64,000 nt of DNA, from assembly GCF_019320115.1 (NCBI RefSeq), contig NC_089587.1, forward strand, positions 88,368,939 through 88,432,938, written 5' to 3'. The first letter of the stretch is position 1. Each line of letters opens with the position of its first letter. Below, in pieces: positions 55,285 through 64,000 of the stretch. The notes under the pieces are model-generated. The model searched no databases and was not told the DNA's origin. It was given only the letters and a program-made list of their open reading frames with translations. This DNA is from Miscanthus floridulus (taxonomy: Eukaryota; Streptophyta; Magnoliopsida; Poales; Poaceae). The position numbers and the translations under genes were made by a program.

Positions 55285-58200
55285 TGAAAGGTCCTAATGG
55301 CTAGAGAGGGGTGAATAGCCTAATAAAATTTCTACAACAACACTTAACAAACCGGTTAGACAATTATGAGGCGAAGTAAGTGTTGCGCTAGCCTATTCAA
55401 TAAGCAAGCCACCTACCACAATTCTAGTTTAAATAGTATCTATTCACACAATAGCTATGACACTACCCTATGTTAGTGTGCTCTCAATGGCTAACTAAAG
55501 AGCCACACTAACCAAGCAAGCAAGCTCTCACAACTAGCTACACTAAAGAGCTTGACAACTAGTTTGCGGTATTGTAAAGAGAGTGATCAAGAAGATTATA
55601 CCGCCGTGTAGATGAAGGAACCAATTAATCACAAGGATGAATAACAATGAAGACCAATCACCTCGGAATCAATGATGAACACAGTGATTTTTACTAAGGT
55701 TCACTTGCTTGCCAGCAAGCTAGTCCTCGTTGTGGCGATTCACTCACTTGGAGGTTCACGCGCTAATTGGCTTCACACGCCAAACCCTCAATAGGGTGCC
55801 ACACAACCAACATAAGATGAGGATCACACAAGACACGAGCAATCCACTAGAGTACCTTTTGACTCTCCGCCGAGGAAAGGTCAAGAACCCCTCACAATCA
55901 CCACGATCGGAGCCAGAGACAATCACCACCCTCCGCTCAATGATCCTTGCTGCTCCAAGCTATCTAGGTGGTGGCTGAAAGGTCCTAATGGCTAGAGGGA
56001 GATGAATAGCCTAATAAAAACTTCTACAACAACACTTAACAAAATGGTTAGACAATTATGAGGCGAAGCAAGTGTTGCGCTAGCCTACTCAAAATGCAAG
56101 CCACCTACCACAATTCTAGTTTAGATACTATCTATTCACACAATAGCTATGACACTATCCTATGTTAGTGTACTCTCAAAGGATAACTAAAGAGTCACAC
56201 CAACCAACCAAGCAAGCTCTCACAACTAGCTACACTAAAGAGCTTGACAACTAGTTTGCGGTAATGTAAAGAGAGTGATCAAGAAGGTTATACCGCCATA
56301 TAGATGAAGGAACCAATCAATCACAAGGATGAATAACAATGAAGACCAATCATCTCAGAATCAATGATGAACACAATGATTTTTTACCGAGGTTCACTTG
56401 CTTACCGGTAAGCTAGTCCTCGTTGTGGTGATTCACTCACTTGGAGGTTCACGCGCTAATTGGCTTCACACGCCAAACCCTCAATAGGGTGCCACACAAC
56501 CAACACAAGATGAGGATCACACAAGCCATGAGCAATCCACTAGAGTACCTTTTGGCTCTCCGCCGGGGAAAGGTCAAGAACCCCTCACAATCACCACGAT
56601 CGGAGCCAGAGACAATCACCACCCTCCGCTCGACGATCCTCGCTGCTCTAAGCCATCTAGGTGGCGGCAACCACCAAGAGTAACAAGCGAATCCCGTAAT
56701 GAAACATGAACACCAAGTGCCTCTAGATGCAAACACTCAAGCAATGCACTTGGATTCACTCCCAATCTCACAAAGATGGTGAATCAATGATGGAGATGAG
56801 TGGGAGGGCTTTGGCTAAGCTCACAAGGTTGCTATGTCAATGAAAATTGACAAAGGTATGAGCTTCAACCGGCCATGGGGCTTAAATAGAAGCCCCCATG
56901 AAATAGAGCCGTTGTACCCTTTCACTAGGCACAACGTAGGCTGACCGGATGCTCCGGTCAGGTTGACCGGACGCTGGACCTTAGCGTCCGGTCGCCCAAC
57001 GACAGCCATGTGTCCCGACTTTAACGGTAACTTGTGTTGACCGGACACAGCGCTATAACTGATCGGACGTTGAACCACCAGTGTCCGGTCGTTTCTAGTA
57101 AGTTTCCAGAAACGCAATTCGCCCACCGGACGCGTCCGGTCATGCACGATCGGGCCCTGCTATCGTCTGGTCAGAGACCCTAGCCTCTGAGCATCATCCG
57201 ACAATAGGACCGGACACACCTTGCCAGCATTCGGTCAGTCCATGACCCATCGTCCGGTCGATTGACCGACACTGGCGTCTACGCTGCCACACTTGACCGG
57301 ACGCGCCAATCCTTCAGAGACCAGCGTCCGGTCACTTAGTGACCAGCAAGACTAACTCCTTTTCACCTCTAACTTCTTCACCCTTGCTCAAATGTGCCAA
57401 CCACCAAGTGTATCACCTTGTGCACATATGTTAGCATATTTTCACAAATATTTTCAAGGGTGTTAGCATTCCACTAGATCCTAAATGCATGTGCAATGAG
57501 TTAGAGCATCTAGTGGCACTTTGATAACCGCATTTCGATATAAGTTTCACCCCTCTTAATAGTATGGCTATCAAACCTAAATGTGATCACACTCTCTAAG
57601 TGTCTTGATCACCAAAACAAAATAGCTCCTACAAATTATACTTTTGCCTTGAGCTTTTTGTTTTTCTCTTTCTTCTTTCCAAGTCCAAGCACTTGATCAT
57701 TACCATGGCATCATCTTCATCATGCTATGATCTTCATTTGCTTCATGACTTAGAGTGTGCTACCTATCTCATGATCACTTGATAAACTAGGTTAGCACTT
57801 AGGGTTTCATCAATTCACCAAAACCAAACTAGAGCTTTCAGCGGCAACCACCAAGAGTAACAAGCGAAATCCACAGCAAAACACGAACATCAAGTGCCTC
57901 TAGATGCAAACACTCAAGCAATGCACTTGGATTCTCTCCCAATCTCACAAAGATGATGAATCTATGATGGAGATGAGTGGGAGGGCTTTGGCTAAGCTCA
58001 TAAGGTTGCTATGTCAATGCAAATGGCCAAAGGTGTGAGCTTCAACCGGCCATGGGGCTTAAATAGAAGCCCCCATGAAATAGAGCCATTATACCCCTTC
58101 ACTGGGCACAATGCGGGCTGATCGGATGCTCCGATCATGTTGACCGGATGCTGGACCTCAGTGTCCGGTCGCCCGACGACAGCCACGTGTCCTGATCTCA

Positions 58201-58995
58201 ATGGTCACTTGAGTTGACTGGACGCTGCGCTATAACAGACCGGACGCTGAGCCACCAGCGTCCGGTCATTTCCAGTAAGGTTCTAGAAACACATTTTGCC
58301 CACCGGACGCGTCCGGTCATGCACGACCGGACTCTGCCATCGTCCGATCAGAGACCCTAGCCTCTGTGCGCTGCCCGACAACAGGACCAAACACACCTCG
58401 CCAGCATTCGATCACTGAGCGACCCAGCGTCTAGTTGTTTGATCGACGCTAGCATCTCTGCTGTTATAACTGACCGGACGCGCCGATTCCTTTGGGACCA
58501 GCGAGACTAACTCCTTTTCACCTCTAACTTCTTCACCCTTGCTCAAATGTGCCAACCACCAAGTGTATCACCTTGTGCACATGTGTTAGCATATTTTCGC
58601 AAACATTTTCAAAGGTGTTAGCATTCCACTAGATCCTAAATGCATATGCAATGAGTTAGAGCATCTAGTAGCACTTTGATAATCGCATTCCGATACGAGT
58701 TTCACCCCTCTTAATAGTACGGCTATCAAACCTAAATGTGATCACACTCTCTAAGTGTTTTGATCACCAAAACAAAATAGCTCCTATGGTTTATACCTTT
58801 GCCTTGAGCTTTTTGTTTTTCTCTTTCTTCTTTCCAAGTCCAAGCACTTGATCATCATCATGGCATCATCATCATCATGCTATGATCTTCATTTGCTTCA
58901 CCACTTGGGGTGTGCTACCTATCTCATGATCACTTGATAAACTAGGTTAGCACTTAGGGTTTCATCAATTCATCAAAACCAAACTAGAGCTTTCA
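55285..58995 (-). repeat. 5' LTR of the Copia element, interrupted by a nested LTR
   Basis: The parts 55285-55975 and 57846-58995 together give about 1.84 kb, collinear with the left LTR at 44384-46245. The second part lacks a short stretch of the GACCGGAC array near 58495 that the left LTR has. Many scattered substitutions against the left LTR indicate an old insertion. Confidence 0.93.
55976..57840 (-). mobile_element. Solo LTR of the same Copia family nested in the 5' LTR (1865 bp)
   Basis: Complete from TGAAAGGTCC to GAGCTTTCA. It is flanked by GTGGC (55971-55975) and GCGGC (57841-57845), a 5-bp target duplication with one later change; uninterrupted LTR copies read GGTGGCGGCAACC at this point. 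Same orientation as its host LTR. Confidence 0.93.
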
Positions 58996-61546
58996 CCCAC
59001 TCAGCCAATGCTTGCAGATCCTTGCTTCCTCTCTCAACCCCAATACTTGTTTTGTGGAGAGCCCTTACGGCCATCATTGGTAAATCTACCAACTTTCTTG
59101 TTACGTACCTCTCGTCTTCACAATCTGTTCCCATATTAGCTATGTCATGCCTATCCCAAGTTACCATCATCCTTGCATCTCTGGTGTATCTCTTCATTAT
59201 GTATTTCGAAGGTATATTTTTAATTTGCTGGTAGGTGAAAGCTTTAATAAGATGGGCACAGAACAAGCCTGAAAGAATCAAACATACACTAATCATTAAC
59301 ACCTTTACTTAGATAATATAATCATGAGAAATGAAAGACGTGACCTTTTCCCAAACTCACTCACCTGTATGCTCCCATGTCTTGCACTCGAATGTGTATC
59401 TACCTTCTTCCACATTAGCCTCCACTTTGAAAGAATGTTGAAACCATGAATATTTCCACGACTAATTTGTGTGTGTCACTAGGAAACTATTAGCCTTGTC
59501 TGCATCTAGGTCAATACGAAATGCAGTACTGTATATATAAGTATCTCTATACTTTTTGTAGACAGCCCGTGTGTACACCCTGCTCAAATGGATGTCGAAG
59601 TGTTGCAACGTCAATCGAAAGTTATCAGCCTGTTTCAAACACAATCAACTAAAAACTTTAGCTAACACAAGCAGCAGATAAACCTTTCTAGTAATTGCAA
59701 ACCATTTGTACACAACACATTTTGCAACTAATTAATTATGTTATACCAAAAACTTACGATATTACCTGTGACCAATGGGTTTCTCCTGCCGTCGTGTGAT
59801 TTGTGTGTTGAATGAACTCAAGCATCTTGCGGGCAAATTTGCTCATGCATGTCATGTGGCCTGTGAAATGCCTGCTCTTGAGCATCCTAATCACGCTTTC
59901 ACTCCTTTGTGTAGACGTCATCCTTCCACAATACAAGGGCAACTTCCTACTATCCCAAAGACCCTTGATAGTTTCATCTTCCCGTATGCCATACTCATCT
60001 ACCAGCTCATTCCATGCCGCCTCAAACTCAATATGCGTAAGTGGGTGATTGATTACTGTTAGCAACTTTATCTTCAGACCCTCATGCAACTTATACAATT
60101 TCTTAAGCTCATTTCGATACTTCTTCAGCATGTGCCAACGGCACAGCCTATGTTGTGTTTTTTTAAACACCCTCTTGATTGCGGCAGCCATCGCGCTATC
60201 CTGGTCTGTACCAGAAATAAGAAAAGTAATAACGTTACCAAACATTTAACCTACATGTATTTTAGCAACAATACATTTAATTGCAAGGGTCATCTTCTCA
60301 CCTGTATGTATACATCTAGGATCTCGACTCCCTAACATGCAGTCTTGGAATGCTTGAAACAACCACTCAAATGTATCAGCTTGCTCATCCTGCAAAAGTG
60401 CTTGCCCAAACACGACATCTTGTAGTTGATGGTTCGAACCAACAAACATAGCTACTGGCATGTTATACACATTAGTTTTGTATGTGGTGTCGAATGTAAC
60501 GACATCTCCAAAATCTCTATATTCTGCACGTTGTTGCATGACTCAAGAACACATTCTTGACAATGTTCTCACTGTCCACCTGCAAATCATAGTAGAAATA
60601 TTCATTATGGGCCTTCATCTCCTTGAAGAACTCGAGCAACTTGGGAATATCATTTTCTCTCTCTGCCTTGGCCACTGCAGCTTCCCTGAAATTGTAACAT
60701 CACGCAAGTCCCATTACTGATTTGATAATTAATATAATTTGGTTATACATTACTGTATACATTACCTGTTTTTTAGGTCCCTCTCAGTGAATGTGAAGTT
60801 TTGGCGACCGCCATATATGTCTGACAACACATTTACTGTTGCCTTCAGGGGAACATCACACCTATGCATCTGATCAACAATCCCCATGATTGTCGGGTCC
60901 TGGTTTTTGTGTGACTTCATATATTGGGTTAAGCTTGGTGATGGATGCAATGGGTGAGTGTGTTCCAACCGTATCCTCTCAAAAAATCAATATCCCTTCT
61001 TCTGGTTCCATTTAGCCTTCACAAATGCCTTGCATTCACACCGCATTGGCATTTTCTCTCAAACTCTCTCCTCACCAGGCTTATAATAATATCAGTGCCC
61101 TTGTTTATTGCAACTCATCTCCAAAACCGTCTTCCTAGTCTTGGTTATGCGCACGTCGAATCCTGGCTTACTCGCATAGAACTTGTAAAACTCCTCTGCT
61201 TCATCTCTGCTCTCAAAACGTAGCTCTTCATTGGGCACAATTTCTTCTATCAACAAGGGATCCTGATTCACATTGAACAACAAGTTACAAGTTAAACTAT
61301 AGAGGCAAGTATTTTGAATAACGCTAATACAAGTTAACTCACATGCATGTACGTCTTCTGCTGATCAGGCGTCACCATCGTCGTTGGAGAGACAGTCTGT
61401 AGCAGAGTCACTTCAGCAAGGCTTGTAGGATTTGCTACCAGCACCAACGTCGGCGCCATAGGCTGAACTGGAGTCAGCACAGACGACGTCGATGCCTCTC
61501 CGGCCGCAGAGGACGACGGAGTGGGTGATCCATGGGTCGGCGGCAT
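58996..61546 (-). pseudogene. FAR1-related (FRS) gene, exons 1-6, broken
   Basis: Exons on the minus strand: 61546-61343, 61262-60766, 60685-60302, 60205-59766, 59629-59365, 59268-58996 (continued at 44383). All have GT..AG borders. The FAR1 DNA-binding domain is in exon 2 (SRDEAEEFYKFYASKPGFDV). The MULE domain is in exons 3-4 (DFGDVVTFDTTYKTNVYNMP, KTQHRLCRWHMLKKYRNELK). The SWIM/C-terminal part is in exon 6 (YIMKRYTRDARMMVTWDRHD). FRS proteins are transposase-derived transcription factors of light and stress signalling. Three TGA in exon 2, a frameshift near 60540, a TAG in exon 5 near 59465 and the split last exon make it a pseudogene. The stops fit C-to-T or G-to-A changes. Confidence 0.88.
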
Positions 61547-61738
61547 TACGAGACTCGTGGAACCTAAATCGTCAGCACTGAAAACAGAATGATGGACTAG
61601 TCACGCCCCGTCCAATTGCAGCAGCATTTAGACACGCGGGAAGTTAGCACCAATAATATTGCACAAAGAGAATAAATGCCGGAGTGGCCGCTGCACTAGT
61701 GCCTTTTGCGTAAATGACGTACTGTGAACTGCAGGCGC
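61547..61738. other. Upstream of the FRS gene
   Basis: This short interval holds the FRS 5' flank. No TATA box is obvious. Confidence 0.35.
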
Positions 61739-61741
61739 TAA

Positions 61742-62343
61742 GGGCCTATTTGGATACAAACCTGGACGCAAGATGCCTGGCTAGGAGCTCGCCTAGAAAC
61801 TGCCTGTGCAGTGTTTGGATGAAGCCCTGAGAGGTTGACTGACCCAGGTAGCCGTGCGCACGCCCAGGCGATGGAAAACGTCCGCCTGGCTCAAGCTCCG
61901 TAGTTTGCCTGGGCGCAATAAAGTATTCTTTCTTAATTGATGTTAATGGTCACTTGATTAAGTCCATAAGACCATGATTACAACAAATTTTTCCTCTCCT
62001 TTTTCCATGTAAACGCTAACATAGTTTGTATTCTGAAGCTTTCTACTCTTTAATTAAATACATATAGAGATCTTTCATTAGAAAAAAATTAATTTAAATT
62101 AATTTTTTAGCAAAGAAGAGATAATTAACCTAAGTTATTATTCTAGTAAACACACCATAGTAGTGTTCATTAATCATATACAAACAACAAAAAAGTAAAA
62201 TTTCACTCGCATAAGCATTCTTAGGCACAGACTTCTAACCGAACAGACTTTCTCTCACATTGCCTCACCAGGCAAAACTCATCAACTTTTCAGGCAGCAC
62301 TTTTTGCCAGACAAGTCACCCAAGTCTCTATCCAAACAGGCCC
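61742..62343. mobile_element. Tourist-like (PIF/Harbinger) MITE, 602 bp
   Basis: The inverted ends are GGGCCT(A/G)TTTGGATA and their complement TATCCAAACAGGCCC. They are flanked on both sides by TAA (61739-61741 and 62344-62346), the 3-bp target typical of PIF/Harbinger. The GC-rich arms contain GCCTGG motifs in both directions; the centre is AT-rich. No ORF. Confidence 0.88.
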
Positions 62344-62384
62344 TAACTGTGCGAGATCTACACGATACAGCCACTGCTTATTGG

Positions 62385-62665
62385 TTCATGCTTACTACAT
62401 ACAGTATATTTTTGTTATTGGTTACTAGATTTTTTTTATACTTAGTATAGATTTTTGTTATTGGTTACTAGAATTTTTTTATACTTAGTATCGACTGCAC
62501 CCTTTCTCGTATACAATATTAGAGTTACCACACATCTCGTATATACTCCGTCCATAGCTTGCATGTGTATCGCCTGCACCCTTTCTCGTATATAATATTA
62601 CGAGTTACCACACATGTCGTATATACTCGCTTGCACCCTTTCTCGTATACAATAGTACGAGTTAC
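62385..62665. repeat. Two short tandem repeats
   Basis: The unit TTTTTGTTATTGGTTACTAGA..TTTTTTTATACTTAGTAT occurs twice (62408-62493). It is followed by three units of CTGCACCCTTTCTCGTATA.AATA.TACGAGTTACCACACAT..CGTATATACTC (62494-62660). Confidence 0.88.
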
Positions 62666-62748
62666 TGGACAAAGCCTATCAGTAGCGCTGATTTGGGATC
62701 ATCATTTATTCACGTCTTTGCCGCATTGATGCTGTCGGCTCATGTTCG

Positions 62749-62989
62749 GGCTGCGTTTAGTTTCCAAAAAGTTTCCCAAAAAGTGCTACAGTAGCTATCA
62801 CATCGAATCTTATGATATGTGCATGGAGCATTAAATGTAGACGGAAAAAAAATTAATTACACAGTTTGGTTGAAAATCACGAGACGAACGTTTTGAGCCT
62901 AATTAGTCCATGATTAAACACTAATTGTCAAATAAAAACGAACATACTACGGTAGCCAAATTCTCAAATTTCGTAAGCTAAACCCAGCC
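62749..62989. mobile_element. MITE, same family (copy 5)
   Basis: Ends GGCTGCGTTTAG and CTAAACCCAGCC, inverted. Inside are AAAAAGTGCTACAGTAGC, GGAGCATTAAATGTAGACG, CACAGTTTGGTTGAAAATCA, CGAGACGAACGTTTTGAGCC and CTAATTGTCAAATAA. 241 bp. Confidence 0.83.
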
Positions 62990-63155
62990 TCTATCGGCTG
63001 GCTCGAATTCTAATGTTACTACTTTTTTTGTTGGCTCGCTCGGCAATTACTGGCTTCCGAAGCCGTGGCGCCTGGGCTGGTCGGGATGGGCACCAGGTGG
63101 TGCAGCCAGGCACCCGGACATAGAATAACAAACTTTATACCGGCTACACAATAGC

Positions 63156-63157
<2 letters not shown>

Positions 63158-63207
<50 letters not shown>
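63158..63207. repeat. (AT)n microsatellite
   Basis: An uninterrupted run of about 25 AT units next to the CACTA element. Confidence 0.95.
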
Positions 63208-63210
<3 letters not shown>

Positions 63211-63350
63211 CTACGGTTCTGCCGTTGGCATAAAATAACTTATTCTGTGGTCACTTTGAGTTACGATAATTACCATGTTAACTTATAAGATTACAGTAAT
63301 TCCTTATTAAGTGATTTACTATATATTATCGTAAATATCACCGTGAGTTA

Positions 63351-64000
63351 CACTACTACAAAAAGTATTTTTAGGGGCGGCTGGTAACCCTTTGTAGGGG
63401 CGGTTTGCCCAGCCGCCCCTACGCAAGGGCCTCTACAAATCATGCATTTGTAGGGGCGGTTCCCAGGCCGCCCCTACAAATCAATTTGTAGGGATGGCTC
63501 GTATTACCAGCCGCCCCTACAAACAGGTATTTGTAGGGGCGGTTCAATCTAGAACCGCCCCTACAGTACATTTTCCCGCCAAAAAATTCAAATTTACAAT
63601 TCAAAATCGCATTGCCGAACGTCCCACGACCAACATTCCGAACCACGTTCACGTTGCCGAACGCCCCACGACCAACATTCCGAACCACGTTCGCGCTGCC
63701 GAACGCCCCCGCGACCAACGTTCCGAACCGTGTTCGCGTTGCCGAACGCCCCGCGACCAGCGTTCGCGTTGCCGAACACCCCGCGACCGCGACTACAAGC
63801 ACAAGAGTATTCTATAAACTACAATTACAAGTCCAATTCACAAGAATATATATAATCCATCATTAAATATACAAATTCCATACACATTGTTATCAACGTC
63901 CTAGAGCTAGCCTTTCAGTCTCACGAAGGTGTTCGTACTGAGGATTTGTACCTAACTCAGACTCTCGGTCATGGTAGGCGCCTCTGACGTGTACAATCTA
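63351..64000. mobile_element. Terminus of a CACTA (En/Spm-like) transposon, cut by the window edge
   Basis: It begins CACTACTACAAAAAG directly after GTTA (possible 3-bp target TTA), the usual start of grass CACTA elements. 63371-63570 is a subterminal field of (T)GTAGGGGCGG and CCGCCCCTACA motifs, about nine copies in both directions, able to form several hairpins. From 63605 a second, different repeat follows. The other end and any transposase lie outside the window. Confidence 0.85.
63605..63790. repeat. Tandem repeat of about 51 bp in the CACTA element
   Basis: The unit GCCGAACG(C/T)CCC.CGACCAAC(A/G)TTCCGAACC(A/G).GTTC.CG(C/T)T runs for three full copies and a shortened fourth and fifth. 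It stays open in several frames by composition (CCGAAC), so the translated frames here are not evidence of a protein. Confidence 0.88.

Larger units (their letters stand above)
44384..58995 (-). mobile_element. Ty1/Copia LTR retrotransposon (SIRE/Maximus-like), defective, with two nested insertions
   Basis: The element lies on the minus strand. Its 5' LTR is the right one (55285-58995, carrying a nested LTR), with PBS at 55271-55282, then gag (55155-53413), protease and pre-integrase, partial integrase, partial RT, RNase H, PPT (46246-46262) and 3' LTR (44384-46245). LTRs of about 1.85 kb and a long gag with two knuckle positions point to the SIRE/Maximus lineage, by memory of family traits. 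Two internal deletions remove most of the integrase core and the RT active site, so it is non-autonomous. Confidence 0.93.
44379..59000. repeat. Target duplication of the Copia element (CCCAC)
   Basis: CCCAC occurs at 44379-44383 and 58996-59000, directly outside TGAAAG and CTTTCA. It is a perfect 5-bp duplication in FRS exon sequence and confirms a single insertion event for the 14.6-kb block between the two copies. Confidence 0.95.

Noticed and set aside
63440..63866. Overlapping frames on both strands in the CCGAAC repeat
   Set aside because: Open by composition of the tandem repeat; translations are low complexity and differ in each frame.

Overview
The window looks like nuclear DNA of a panicoid grass, most likely of the sugarcane, sorghum and Miscanthus group. 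The reasons are plant intron borders (GT..AG), CDS that are GC-rich at the 5' end, plant-only families (PPR, F-box/DUF295, FAR1-related, MuDR) and nested LTR retrotransposons of kinds typical of Panicoideae. The species is inferred, not proven. I see no CRISPR array, rRNA or tRNA.

Layout. 1-6530 is repeat-rich and holds two solo or truncated LTRs of one Copia family (845-2486; 3649-6014, with a 5-bp target duplication). 6625-9990 holds gene fragments, one of them recognisable as 2-succinylbenzoate-CoA ligase (AAE14-like, broken). 11385-15239 is a decayed RPL32 pseudogene on the minus strand whose 5' part is tandemly duplicated. 15321-16697 is a nearly intact PPR gene with a single nonsense codon. 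18207-21308 is a complete MULE transposon (about 120-bp TIRs, perfect 9-bp target duplication) carrying an N-terminally truncated transposase. It sits just upstream of an F-box/DUF295 gene (21508-22827) that has a 7-bp frameshifting insertion.

26475-39939 is a full-length Ty3/Gypsy element of the Tat type: 444-bp LTRs differing at one base and a perfect 5-bp target duplication. Its gag-pol frame stays open over 6.2 kb apart from four in-frame stops. It also carries a 109-bp tandem repeat and a seven-exon antisense gene (34356-37620). 40300-43800 holds a Ulp1-like protease fragment among AT-rich degenerate repeats and MITEs.

43945-61546 is a six-exon FAR1-related (FRS) pseudogene on the minus strand, split in its last exon by a Ty1/Copia element (44384-58995, PBS, PPT, perfect 5-bp target duplication). 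That element was itself invaded by a 3.8-kb solo LTR (49139-52942) and by a solo LTR of its own family (55976-57840). The right end holds a Tourist-like MITE, another MITE and the terminus of a CACTA transposon running off the window.

The host genes do not form a pathway. The region is best read as a gene-poor island in which several host genes (AAE14, RPL32, PPR, F-box, FRS) are broken to different degrees, with a layered and datable insertion history. The strongest unusual signals are the spliced antisense gene inside the Gypsy element and the mismatch between its near-identical LTRs and its stop-laden coding region.
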